Shown piece by piece: positions 1 to 6,920 of a stretch of 13,607 nucleotides of DNA. Under the pieces are notes generated by a model. It was not told the origin of the DNA and did no database searches. It saw nothing but the letters and a program-made list of their open reading frames with translations. Both the position numbers and the translations under genes were made by a program. The DNA is taken from NCBI GenBank assembly GCA_036231525.1, contig JAZAGZ010000077.1:1-13607 (forward strand), read 5' to 3'. Numbering within the stretch: the stretch's first letter is position 1; each line of letters begins with the position of its first letter. The DNA is from UBA6522 sp036231525. Its GTDB lineage: Bacteria; Pseudomonadota; Gammaproteobacteria; Steroidobacterales; Rariloculaceae.

Positions 1-142
1 CAAACGCTATCGTGTCACCGCCATGCTTGGCAGACATCACCTTCGTTAACGCCGCCGTCAACGTCGTCTTACCATGGTCCACGTGACCTATCGTTCCCAC
101 ATTCACATGTGGCTTCGTTCGTTCAAATTTTTCCTTGGACAT
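1..142 (-). CDS. tuf: Elongation factor Tu, N-terminal fragment (runs off the left edge)
   Basis: EF-Tu is the GTPase that delivers aminoacyl-tRNA to the ribosome. The 47 residues visible start MSKEKFERTKPHVNVGTIGH and contain the G1/P-loop GHVDHGKT at residues 19-26, which is diagnostic of translational GTPases; this exact N-terminus is typical of bacterial EF-Tu. The ATG at 142-140 is preceded by CAGGAG (minus strand of 151-156) with an 8-base spacer, which fixes the start. The gene is incomplete only because the window ends. It lies downstream of tRNA-Tyr, tRNA-Gly and tRNA-Thr in the same direction, as in the E. coli tufB operon, so it is probably cotranscribed with them. The second tuf copy common in gammaproteobacteria (in the str operon) cannot be seen here. 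Confidence 0.98.
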   Translation of the reverse strand, partial: MSKEKFERTKPHVNVGTIGHVDHGKTTLTAALTKVMSAKHGGDTIAF

Positions 143-337
<195 letters not shown>

Positions 338-397
338 GTGAAATTTCATCCCTCCGCAATTCACGCCCACCCATTCCGGCCACCCACCAGTACCCAA

Positions 398-471
398 TGG
401 AGCGGGTGAGCGGACTCGAACCGCCATCATCAGCTTGGAAGGCTGAGGTTCTACCGTTGAACTACACCCGC
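398..471 (-). tRNA. glyT: tRNA-Gly (anticodon UCC)
   Basis: A 74-base cloverleaf with acceptor stem GCGGGTG/CACCCGC, D stem GTTC/GAAC, anticodon stem TCAGC/GCTGA with loop CTTCCAA (anticodon TCC), and encoded CCA. It lies between tRNA-Tyr and tRNA-Thr, the position of glyT in the E. coli tufB operon. It reads GGA/GGG codons. Confidence 0.97.
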
Positions 472-500
472 CTTCTCCGCTTTCTACCCCCCCCTTCTAC

Positions 501-585
501 TGGTGGAGGGGGTAGGATTCGAACCTACGAAGGCATAGCCAGCAGATTTACAGTCTGCCCCCGTTGACCGCTTGGGTACCCCTCC
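501..585 (-). tRNA. tyrU: tRNA-Tyr (anticodon GUA)
   Basis: An 85-base class II tRNA with a long variable arm, acceptor stem GGAGGGG/CCCCTCC, anticodon loop containing CTGTAAA (anticodon GTA), T arm with GTTCGAATC, and encoded CCA. It is the first gene of the tRNA-Tyr/Gly/Thr/tuf transcript and starts 17 bases after the -10 hexamer of the promoter at 603-631. A run of eight G (minus strand of 487-494) lies in the spacer to tRNA-Gly. Confidence 0.97.
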
Positions 586-602
586 GCGGACATTAGCCGG
601 CT

Positions 603-631
603 ATTGTCTGATCTGGTCCAGAAGGTGTCAA
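603..631 (-). promoter_or_regulatory. Sigma70-like promoter of the tRNA-Tyr/Gly/Thr/tuf operon
   Basis: On the minus strand a perfect TTGACA (626-631) is followed after exactly 17 bases by GACAAT (603-608). The expected transcription start is around 596, about 10 bases before tRNA-Tyr. The bases after the -10 (AGCCGGC) are GC-rich, as in discriminators of stable-RNA promoters under stringent control; that regulatory reading is inference. The promoter means this half of the operon does not depend on the distant tRNA-Thr(UGU). No terminator for the upstream glyoxalase II gene is visible in 632-766. Confidence 0.75.
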
Positions 632-766
632 CTTCGAGCCTTACACCACCACACTACTATAACTCCGGTACGGCGCCTCGACACTGTAAAGTTAAGATCT
701 CCAATAATGAGCACCGCCCCCGAAATTAACCCCCTCCTCACCACCAAAGAATACGACAATCAGACT

Positions 767-1537
767 TTAGAAGGCGTCCTTCAGGGCACGGGTCCGTGCA
801 AAAACCTCTTTGAGATCAACATCATGTACTCCCACCGCGGCTCCTATCTCTGGACTCATCGGCCTTAAAAACGGATTCGTCGCCTTTTCCATGCCTATTG
901 TTGTTGGAATTGTTGATTCATTCCGCGCACGAAGTTCATCGATCTCTCGAGCACGCTCTGACAGCACTTTATTGCCAGGCTCCACACTAAGCGCAAAGCG
1001 CGCATTAGCCTGAGTGTACTCATGAGCACAATATACGCGAGTCTCATCGGGCCATTGCATTAACTTCTGGAGGGATGTCCACATCTGTGTAGGTGTGCCC
1101 TCGAATAAACGCCCACACCCCATAGCAAAAAGAGTATCCCCAACAAAAGCCGCTTGATCCTCGGGCAAATGGTAGACAATATGCCCCCTCGTATGACCCG
1201 GGGTGTCAAAAACTTTGATCGGATGATCGCCTAGTTTGAACTCATCTCCCTCCCCAACTAATACATCAATGCCAGGAATCCGCGACGCATCAGCGCGAGG
1301 GCCTATAATCTTGCAGCCCGTCGCCTCCTTTATGGCGATATTACCGCCTGCATGATCAAAGTGGTGATGCGTATTCAGTATGTGCGTGAGCCTCCAGTTT
1401 TTCTCATCAAGCGCTCCTAAGATAGCCTCGACCTCCGGGGTATCCACCGCAGCTGTAACCCCGGCTTCCTCGTCATGGAGCAGAAATCCGTAGTTGTCGC
1501 GCAAACATGGAAACATATGTATCTTGATCGATTGCAT
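767..1537 (-). CDS. gloB: Hydroxyacylglutathione hydrolase (glyoxalase II)
   Basis: Second enzyme of the glyoxalase pathway: it hydrolyses S-D-lactoylglutathione to D-lactate and glutathione in the cytoplasm, completing methylglyoxal detoxification. At 256 residues it has the usual family length. It shows the metallo-beta-lactamase metal motif THHHFDH (residues 56-62) plus further ligands H115 (TPGHTRGH), D134 (GDTLF) and H172 (CAHEY). The C-terminal NPFLR near residue 221 is typical of the glyoxalase II helical domain. The frame is open much further upstream, but that part lies antisense to thrS. The ATG at 1537-1535 fits the family N-terminus (IxxFPCLRDNY) and has GAGGA about 8 bases upstream. 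The gene is divergent from thrS and has no operon partner. Confidence 0.93.
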   Translation of the reverse strand: MQSIKIHMFPCLRDNYGFLLHDEEAGVTAAVDTPEVEAILGALDEKNWRLTHILNTHHHFDHAGGNIAIKEATGCKIIGPRADASRIPGIDVLVGEGDEFKLGDHPIKVFDTPGHTRGHIVYHLPEDQAAFVGDTLFAMGCGRLFEGTPTQMWTSLQKLMQWPDETRVYCAHEYTQANARFALSVEPGNKVLSERAREIDELRARNESTIPTTIGMEKATNPFLRPMSPEIGAAVGVHDVDLKEVFARTRALKDAF

Positions 1538-1643
1538 CCTTCGGTCCTCGTATTTAACCATCTCGGTGTAACCTGCCACCCAAGCACAACGGCTATGAGT
1601 TCTTATCGTACAATGCGGAGCCGAACGCGCAAGGCGGAGTGCA
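1538..1643. promoter_or_regulatory. Divergent gloB / thrS promoter region
   Basis: This 106-base gap must hold both outward promoters. For thrS, TACAAT at 1609-1614 is a good -10, but no recognisable -35 lies 16-18 bases upstream. For gloB, TACGAT with TTGCGC 16 bases upstream is a weak minus-strand candidate. The thrS ribosome binding site is AAGGCGGAG (1631-1639). No T-box-like or tRNA-mimicking structure was recognised by eye. Confidence 0.3.
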
Positions 1644-3557
1644 ATGCCAACGATTAGCCTACCAGACGGATCCAAAAAAGAATTTGCTGAACCTATAACA
1701 GGTTTGGCCGTTGCAGAGTCCATTGGACCCGGGTTAGCAAAAGCGGCAGTGGCAATACGCATCAATGGGGTACTCCGAGACCTCACCACACATATTGAGG
1801 ATGACGTAGACATAGAAATCGTGACCCGAACAACGGATGAGGGGTTAGAGGTACTACGACACGATGCCGCCCACGCGATGGCCGAAGCCGTCAAGGAGCT
1901 TTATCCGGATACTCAGGTGACCATAGGGCCCGCCATACAGGACGGCTTCTACTATGATTTCGCACGCGATGAAGCTTTCACCCCCGAAGATATGGAACTG
2001 ATCGAAAAACGAATGCGGAAAATCGTCGAACGGGACGAGAAAATCACTCGAGAAGTGTGGGCGCGTGCTCAAGCAATTGAGTTTTTTAAGGACCAGGGGG
2101 AAATTTATAAAGCAAAAATTATCGCCGATATTCCGGAAGATGAGGATGTAACAGTTTATAGACAGGGTGAGTTCGTTGATCTGTGTCGTGGTCCACATCT
2201 GCCCTCTACTGGACGATTGGGAAAAGCGATCAAACTCACTAAGCTTGCGGGGGCGTACTGGCGCGGAGATTCTTCTAACGAAATGTTGCAGCGAATCTAC
2301 GGCACAGCTTGGGCCAACGATAAGGATCTAAAGCAGTACCTGCACCGGATCGAGGAAGCGGAACGCCGAGATCACCGTCAAATAGGGCGGCAAATGGACT
2401 TGTTCCACTTCCAAGACGAAGCGGTCGGCGCAATTTTCTGGCATCCAAAAGGGTGGACGCTATTTCAAACACTCGTTGACTATATGCGTCAGCGCCAGAA
2501 TATCGCTGACTACCAAGAAATCAACACACCTGAACTTATGGATCGCAGCCTATGGGAAACCTCAGGTCACTGGGATACATTCGGTGAAAATATGTTTACG
2601 AGTCTTACGGAAGATGACCGAGTCTGGGCAATTAAGCCAATGAACTGCCCTGGCCACGTTCAGGTATTCAAAAAGAACCTTAGGAGCTATCGGGAGTTGC
2701 CACTTCGACTGGCCGAATTTGGAAAAGTGCACAGATACGAGCCATCTGGTGCATTACACGGACTCATGCGGGTCAGGGCATTTACACAGGACGATGCCCA
2801 TATTTTCTGCACAGAAGACCAGATCACGGCAGAAACGGGTGCTGTCTGTAGCCTTCTATTGGAAATCTACCGCGATATGGGCTTCGAAGACGTGACCATA
2901 AAATTTGCTGATCGTCCACAACGCAGAGTCGGCGAAGACCAAGTATGGGATCGAGCCGAAAATGCGCTGCTGAAAGCTATGGACAGCTTAAATCTCAACT
3001 ATACCCATAACCCGGGTGAAGGCGCCTTCTACGGACCAAAAATTGAGTTCGTGCTACGGGATGCGATCGGCCGTGACTGGCAGTGCGGAACGCTTCAGGT
3101 TGACCTAAATCTGCCCGCCAGACTGGGCGCAACTTACATAGGCGAAGATGGCAATCGGCACACTCCGGTACTTCTCCACCGTGCGATATTTGGCTCCTTA
3201 GAACGATTTATTGGCATTTTGTTAGAACACTACGCAGGTAACCTCCCCTTCTGGTTAGCTCCTCAACAAGTGATGGTCGCAACAATCACCTCAGATGCGG
3301 ATCAATATGCGCTTGAGGTTGCTCAACAATTTCAAAGCGCTGGATTACGCACGGAAACAGATCTTAGAAACGAGAAAATTAACTATAAGGTCCGCGAACA
3401 TAGCCTCACGAAAACACCTGTGATCGTTGCGCTAGGTAAACGAGAAGTAGAGGAACGCACAGTATCCATTCGTAGACTGGGTGAGAAAGACCAGAAAATC
3501 GTGCCACTGACCGAAGCGATCGCTACCCTTTCCAAGGAATCCCGACCACATACTTAG
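1644..3557 (+). CDS. thrS: Threonyl-tRNA synthetase, alphaproteobacterial-looking form
   Basis: Charges tRNA-Thr with threonine in the cytoplasm. The 637 residues cover the whole family: TGS domain (about 1-61), editing domain with HDAAH (73-77) and C181/H185 in DLCRGPH, class II catalytic core, and the anticodon-binding domain from about 543. Zinc ligands are C335 (MNCPGH), H386 (DDAHIF) and H512 (LHRAIFGS). Motif 2 is HRYEPSGALHG and motif 3 ends in ERFIG. The stretch RHDAAHAMAEAV, and NEKINYKVREHS with SIRRLG near the C-terminus, match alphaproteobacterial ThrRS as I remember it. E. coli has RHSCAHLLGHA at the first site. In E. coli and many other bacteria infC follows thrS; here a fumarylacetoacetase-family gene starts 34 bases downstream. 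It may be a transferred replacement or a second copy. Confidence 0.97.
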   Translation: MPTISLPDGSKKEFAEPITGLAVAESIGPGLAKAAVAIRINGVLRDLTTHIEDDVDIEIVTRTTDEGLEVLRHDAAHAMAEAVKELYPDTQVTIGPAIQDGFYYDFARDEAFTPEDMELIEKRMRKIVERDEKITREVWARAQAIEFFKDQGEIYKAKIIADIPEDEDVTVYRQGEFVDLCRGPHLPSTGRLGKAIKLTKLAGAYWRGDSSNEMLQRIYGTAWANDKDLKQYLHRIEEAERRDHRQIGRQMDLFHFQDEAVGAIFWHPKGWTLFQTLVDYMRQRQNIADYQEINTPELMDRSLWETSGHWDTFGENMFTSLTEDDRVWAIKPMNCPGHVQVFKKNLRSYRELPLRLAEFGKVHRYEPSGALHGLMRVRAFTQDDAHIFCTEDQITAETGAVCSLLLEIYRDMGFEDVTIKFADRPQRRVGEDQVWDRAENALLKAMDSLNLNYTHNPGEGAFYGPKIEFVLRDAIGRDWQCGTLQVDLNLPARLGATYIGEDGNRHTPVLLHRAIFGSLERFIGILLEHYAGNLPFWLAPQQVMVATITSDADQYALEVAQQFQSAGLRTETDLRNEKINYKVREHSLTKTPVIVALGKREVEERTVSIRRLGEKDQKIVPLTEAIATLSKESRPHT

Positions 3558-3591
3558 TCTGCATCATTGATGCTTAGGTCAAGGAAGTTAA

Positions 3592-4482
3592 ATGCGCGTC
3601 ATCAGTTTCGAAAAAAAAATCGCGGAACTTAAACAGCCAAGTTTCGGATTGCTCACCGAGGAAGGCATTATCGACGTAGGTGCAAGACTCAGTGGAACCA
3701 GCCTTTACCCTGAACCGGACTTAGATCTACGCACCATGATGGAGCGTAATACCCATTCTCTTGAAGATCTCAGACATTTTGAAACAAAGGATGCCGACAT
3801 TGCGGAGGCGGATGTTACTTACCTGCCTGTAATCCCCAACGCTTCCAAGATACTATGCGTGGGGATCAATTATCTCAGCCATATAAAAGAAACCGGCCGT
3901 GATGTACCTAAACACCCGGTTTTATTTACGCGTTTCGCAGATTCTATTGTTGGTCACAACTGTCCGCTGATCCGTCCAAAGGTTTCAACAGACTTCGACT
4001 ATGAGGGAGAACTGGCCGTCATCATTGGAAAACGGGCCCGGCACATTTCCCAAGCTGAGGCGATGGACTATGTGGCCGGATACAGTTGTTTTAACGAGGG
4101 CAGCATTCGCGATTTTCAGATGCACACGATCCAGTTCACCGCGGGGAAGAACTTCTACAAAAGCGGCGGGTTTGGGCCGTGGATGGTCACGAGCGACGAG
4201 CAGCCAGATCCCAGTGGATTCCATCTGCAAACGCGCCTAAACGGACAAGTTCTTCAGGATGCTCCCGTAAGCGATCTCTGCTTCAGCATCCCCCAACTCA
4301 TTGAATATTGCTCATCCTGGACCCCCCTGGAACCAGGCGACGTTATCGTCAGTGGCACACCAGGCGGTGTAGGCCGAGTCCGAAAGCCCCCTATTTGGAT
4401 GAAACCCGGCGACGTCGTAGAAATCGATATCAAGGGCGTGGGAGTCCTGCGCAACACCATTATTGATGAGGACTCGGACTGA
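3592..4482 (+). CDS. Fumarylacetoacetate hydrolase (FAH) family enzyme
   Basis: The family hydrolyses, decarboxylates or isomerises 2-oxo or 2,4-dioxo acids with a bound divalent metal; the substrate cannot be told from sequence. The 296-residue protein has an N-terminal domain of about 80 residues, then the FAH core starting at KILCVGINYLSH (86-97). Metal-binding glutamates are E138 and E140 in DYEGELAVIIGK. The third ligand position, an aspartate in most relatives (ND-x-S), reads NEGS with E169. The C-terminal core motif is VSGTPGGVG (253-261). The ATG has AAGGAAG 5 bases upstream. The gene starts 34 bases after thrS in the same direction and is probably cotranscribed with it, although the functions are unrelated. 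Family sure, function open. Confidence 0.88.
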   Translation: MRVISFEKKIAELKQPSFGLLTEEGIIDVGARLSGTSLYPEPDLDLRTMMERNTHSLEDLRHFETKDADIAEADVTYLPVIPNASKILCVGINYLSHIKETGRDVPKHPVLFTRFADSIVGHNCPLIRPKVSTDFDYEGELAVIIGKRARHISQAEAMDYVAGYSCFNEGSIRDFQMHTIQFTAGKNFYKSGGFGPWMVTSDEQPDPSGFHLQTRLNGQVLQDAPVSDLCFSIPQLIEYCSSWTPLEPGDVIVSGTPGGVGRVRKPPIWMKPGDVVEIDIKGVGVLRNTIIDEDSD

Positions 4483-4619
4483 CCGGCTCTCCTCCTATAA
4501 GTCCCCCACCTATTCGTACAATCGGCTCGGTGAGCGCGACTGTGCTCCTCTAATCATTCTCGATCGGGTTCATTACCCGTCAGACAGACTAGCAGTCGTC
4601 AAAGCAGCGCCCATCAAAC
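4483..4619. other. Convergent intergenic gap, weak stem-loop
   Basis: The FAH-family gene and the peroxiredoxin gene converge here. The only clean hairpin is CGGGT/ACCCG around TCATT (4565-4579). It has five pairs and no T-run on either side, so it is not a convincing intrinsic terminator. Nothing else was recognised. Confidence 0.3.
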
Positions 4620-5129
4620 CTACATTAGTATTTTTAAGTCCTCGAGAACTTCCGCGGAGTGATCTGCAGGATTTACCTGGTAATAGCGTTTTGCTACCCG
4701 ACCCTGAGGATCAATAATGAATGACTGCCTATTTGCAACTCCAGACTCGCGCAAGACGCCGTAACTTTCCGCTACAACCTTACTAGCATCAGAGAGTAAC
4801 GGGAAAGGGAGATGGTATTTGTCTGCGAAATCTTTTTGCGAAGCAACATCATCCACACTCACACCTACAATGGCCGCACCTAACTCTTCATACGCGAAAA
4901 TATTGTCTCTAAACTCACAAGCCTCTGTGGTACAACCCGGCGTGTCCGCCTTCGGATAGAAATAGAGAACCAGCCATTGACCATCAAAATCCTCTAACTC
5001 GTGCCAAACGAAGTTTTGATCTTGTAAGCGAAATGCTGGCGCCGGCTCACCTTCCTGAGGGTTAGCAAAAGCTCCCCCAACAAATGTGGTTACCAGGAAG
5101 GCCAGACAAATATTTCGGCTGCTTTTCAT
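4620..5129 (-). CDS. Exported Bcp/PrxQ-type peroxiredoxin
   Basis: Thiol peroxidase that reduces hydrogen peroxide and organic peroxides. Its 169 residues include an N-terminal signal peptide (basic MKSSR, hydrophobic to about residue 20, likely cut after AFA at 20-22), so it should act in the periplasm. The catalytic motif PKADTPGC (59-66) holds T63 and peroxidatic C66. C71, five residues on, is the resolving cysteine pattern of E. coli Bcp. R134 in NRQSFIID is the likely active-site arginine. The start ATG (5129-5127) follows GGGGAG after 7 bases; an in-frame ATG upstream would hide the signal peptide behind 19 polar residues. Typical Bcp is cytoplasmic, so export is the unusual point. Electron donor unknown. 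It is divergent from the small basic gene at 5205. Confidence 0.9.
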   Translation of the reverse strand: MKSSRNICLAFLVTTFVGGAFANPQEGEPAPAFRLQDQNFVWHELEDFDGQWLVLYFYPKADTPGCTTEACEFRDNIFAYEELGAAIVGVSVDDVASQKDFADKYHLPFPLLSDASKVVAESYGVLRESGVANRQSFIIDPQGRVAKRYYQVNPADHSAEVLEDLKILM

Positions 5130-5204
5130 GGGTCTCTCCCCAAGGTTAAACTGCTTATGGAGCTCGATCATAACCGATCTGAGCAACCTTTCGAGATTTT
5201 AAAC

Positions 5205-5363
5205 ATGGCAAAAAAACCCCGCAACCCAGCTGCTCGATCCCCCTTACTGCGCAAAGGTGGGGCACACAGAAAATCCAAGTCCAGCGAACGGATGAAATCC
5301 AAAAACACGCTTAGAAAGGAGGTCGATCAAAACACTTTCAGACCACCAAAAAAAGAGGACTAA
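5205..5363 (+). CDS. Small highly basic protein of unknown function (52 residues)
   Basis: The protein starts MAKKPRNPAARSPLLRKGG. Seventeen of its 52 residues are Lys or Arg, and it has no Cys, Trp or Tyr, no membrane segment and no signal peptide. The composition suggests a protein that binds nucleic acid or the ribosome, probably disordered when free; that is inference. I chose the ATG at 5205 because the frame changes there from unremarkable sequence to the lysine-rich part. The frame is open back to an ATG at 5157, but that extension lies over the peroxiredoxin upstream region. The ribosome binding site is poor (CGAG about 11 bases upstream), which lowers confidence. I could not assign a family. 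A known ribosomal protein or ArfA is not supported. Confidence 0.6.
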   Translation: MAKKPRNPAARSPLLRKGGAHRKSKSSERMKSKNTLRKEVDQNTFRPPKKED

Positions 5364-5663
5364 AACCGAATGACCCGTCCCATCAAGAGCCTTGAAACTA
5401 AACCTGTCCCTACGGTGTCAGTAGAGATTGGTAGCCTCATCCCAAGTAACCTCTCAGTACCAAGCTCCAGACTGGTAATCCTATATACCGCCGATCGAAT
5501 CTCTCAAGTTTAGTATCAAGCTATCCAGCACCGGGAAGTGAGATAGGTTAGGATTGTGCCAAGAAGGCCGTGATCCTATATTACTCCGGCATGTCCCGAG
5601 CATTCGACCACGATGGATGCTTGTTAGATTTTAACCGGAAGCCATACCGCACGGAGGTCGTCA
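5364..5663 (+). other. 300-base gap with candidate promoter and a doubtful 47-codon frame
   Basis: A frame of 47 codons runs from ATG 5370 to TAG 5511-5513, with GAGGA about 11 bases upstream. Its product (starting MTRPIKSLETKPVPTVSVEI) has no feature I recognise, so I do not call it a gene. The rest is the upstream region of the solute-binding protein gene, described in the promoter entry at 5554-5582. No tRNA, repeat array or strong terminator was seen. Confidence 0.3.
5554..5582 (+). promoter_or_regulatory. Candidate promoter for the solute-binding protein gene
   Basis: TTGTGC (5554-5559) and TATATT (5577-5582) are separated by 17 bases; the -10 matches 5 of 6 consensus positions, the -35 only 3. 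This would give a leader of about 75 bases before the TTG start at 5664. An inverted repeat TAGGAT (5549-5554) / ATCCTA (5573-5578) overlaps both hexamers and could be an operator. Confidence 0.35.
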
Positions 5664-6467
5664 TTGCTCAAGCGGAACATTCTTCTTAGCGCACTCTTGC
5701 TCAGCTTGCTCTGCTCATCGGGCTTGGCGCGAACACTACAGCAGGTGCTGAACGATGGGACTTTGCGCGTAGGCGTTGCCCTCTACACCCCTTGGACCAT
5801 GCGAAACTCCTACGGCGAACTAATAGGATTCGAAATAGATGTCGCGAAAAAGCTGGCTGAAGATATGGAAGTTGAGGTTGAATTCAGCATATACCCTTGG
5901 GAGCAAATCATCTTGCGGCTGGAATCAGGGGAAATCGATGTCATTGCTGCAGGCCTTTCAATCACACCGGAAAGGGCTTTGCATGTTAATTTTAGCCAAC
6001 CATACGCTCGCAGTGGCACCACACTCGCGACAAACCTTGAAAAAACAGCGCTGGTAGAAAATCTCCAGGATCTTAATGATGGCACCTATACCATTGCCGC
6101 CATCACTGGGACTGTTGCCGAAGAACTCGTTGACCGAATTTTTCCAAGAGCTCAGCTAGAACTATATGAGAACCCGGAGATGGCTAGTGCAGCATTAATA
6201 GAAGGAACTGTGGATGCTTATCTGGAAGACGAACCCATACCTACTTTCCTGGCGCTGGAGAATCTAACCAAAGTCGATGTTCCACTCCCAGAACCTCTAC
6301 TCCAGACCCGGAACGCTTTTGCGGTCAATAAAGGGGATGCTGATTTCATCATTTTTCTGAATGCGTGGATTGCGGCTCGAGAATCTGATACCTGGCTCCC
6401 GGCAATCCACAACTACTGGTTTGAATCTCTCGGTTGGAGAAGACAACTTGAGACATCAACCGAGTAG
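5664..6467 (+). CDS. Periplasmic solute-binding protein, family 3 (amino-acid type)
   Basis: Family 3 binding proteins capture polar amino acids or similar small acids in the periplasm for an ABC importer, or serve as sensor domains. The 267 residues begin with a signal peptide (LKRNILLSALLLSLLCSSGLA, likely cut after A22). The domain follows from LRVGVALYTPWTMRN (35-48), with the family signature GFEIDVAKKLAEDM (55-68), LSITPERALHVNFSQPY (98-114) and VDAYLEDEP (183-191). The start is a TTG at 5664: GGAGG lies about 7 bases upstream, the signal peptide begins there, and the first in-frame ATG is inside the domain. No permease or ATPase of this importer type is adjacent; the nearby transporter is ECF-type, which does not use such proteins. 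The 3' end overlaps the next gene by 20 bases. Confidence 0.88.
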   Translation: MLKRNILLSALLLSLLCSSGLARTLQQVLNDGTLRVGVALYTPWTMRNSYGELIGFEIDVAKKLAEDMEVEVEFSIYPWEQIILRLESGEIDVIAAGLSITPERALHVNFSQPYARSGTTLATNLEKTALVENLQDLNDGTYTIAAITGTVAEELVDRIFPRAQLELYENPEMASAALIEGTVDAYLEDEPIPTFLALENLTKVDVPLPEPLLQTRNAFAVNKGDADFIIFLNAWIAARESDTWLPAIHNYWFESLGWRRQLETSTE

Positions 6468-6876
6468 ACAACTCAGCATATGGATTCCTCTCACCTTAGT
6501 GGGAGCCGCCTGGAGCCAAATGAATCCACCATTACCCCCGCAAACTCTTAACGATGAACCGGGCCAAGCCAATCTGGCTCGATTCTCGGAGGACGAGGAA
6601 ATGGTGATGGAGGAGATTGTAGTTGTCGTCGAGAATCGATGGCGACTCCCAGACCTGGGCTCTAGGTGGCGCCTGGCAAATGATCCCCCCCCAAAAAGTC
6701 GCTTAACCACACGATTCCTTCCACTATATGATCCTGATCCAGCCAGACGCTTACCAGATATTTTCCAGGTCGACAGACAGCAGGAAAGGTTCGGCTATCT
6801 GGAACTTTTTCTAATCCGCTTTGGAACTCGTCCTCAGCAAACTATTGTCCCCACGGTTTCAGAACCAAACCCTTAA
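6448..6876 (+). CDS. Small exported protein of unknown function
   Basis: I do not recognise a named family. The 142 residues start with a basic stretch and hydrophobic core (LSIWIPLTLVGAAWS, 9-23), a likely signal peptide cut after AWS. The mature part is acidic at first (residues 36-57), then has VVVENRWRLPDLGSRWR (59-75), FLPLYDP (90-96) and a C-terminal YLELFLIRFG (117-126). I have an impression of similar WRLPDLGSRWR proteins in other gammaproteobacteria, but cannot verify it. The start is a TTG at 6448-6450 with GGAGAAG upstream; the frame is open before it, but only this start gives a signal peptide. It overlaps the solute-binding gene by 20 bases, implying translational coupling and a shared operon, and converges with the ECF transporter genes. 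Confidence 0.72.
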   Translation: MRHQPSRQLSIWIPLTLVGAAWSQMNPPLPPQTLNDEPGQANLARFSEDEEMVMEEIVVVVENRWRLPDLGSRWRLANDPPPKSRLTTRFLPLYDPDPARRLPDIFQVDRQQERFGYLELFLIRFGTRPQQTIVPTVSEPNP

Positions 6877-6920
6877 CGTTAGTACCCATATGAGCATGAA
6901 CGGAAAGTTGGTTATTTGCC

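Noticed and set aside
487..494. Eight-base C run between tRNA-Tyr and tRNA-Gly
   Set aside because: Short homopolymer in a tRNA spacer; no functional reading and possibly a sequencing length error.
586..766. Attachment-site repeat of the tRNA-Thr 3' end at the far border of the inserted block
   Set aside because: No stretch matching the last 20 or so bases of tRNA-Thr(UGU) was found, and no integrase gene is present.
572..868. 98-codon plus-strand open frame between tRNA-Tyr and glyoxalase II
   Set aside because: It covers the tRNA operon promoter and the antisense of the gloB 3' end, and its product shows no protein-like pattern.
1538..1894. Longer N-terminus for glyoxalase II
   Set aside because: The extension is antisense to thrS codons and unlike any glyoxalase II; the family N-terminus begins at 1537.
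5370..5513. 47-codon frame after the small basic protein
   Set aside because: The ribosome binding site is passable but spacing is long and the product has no recognisable feature; not enough to call a gene.
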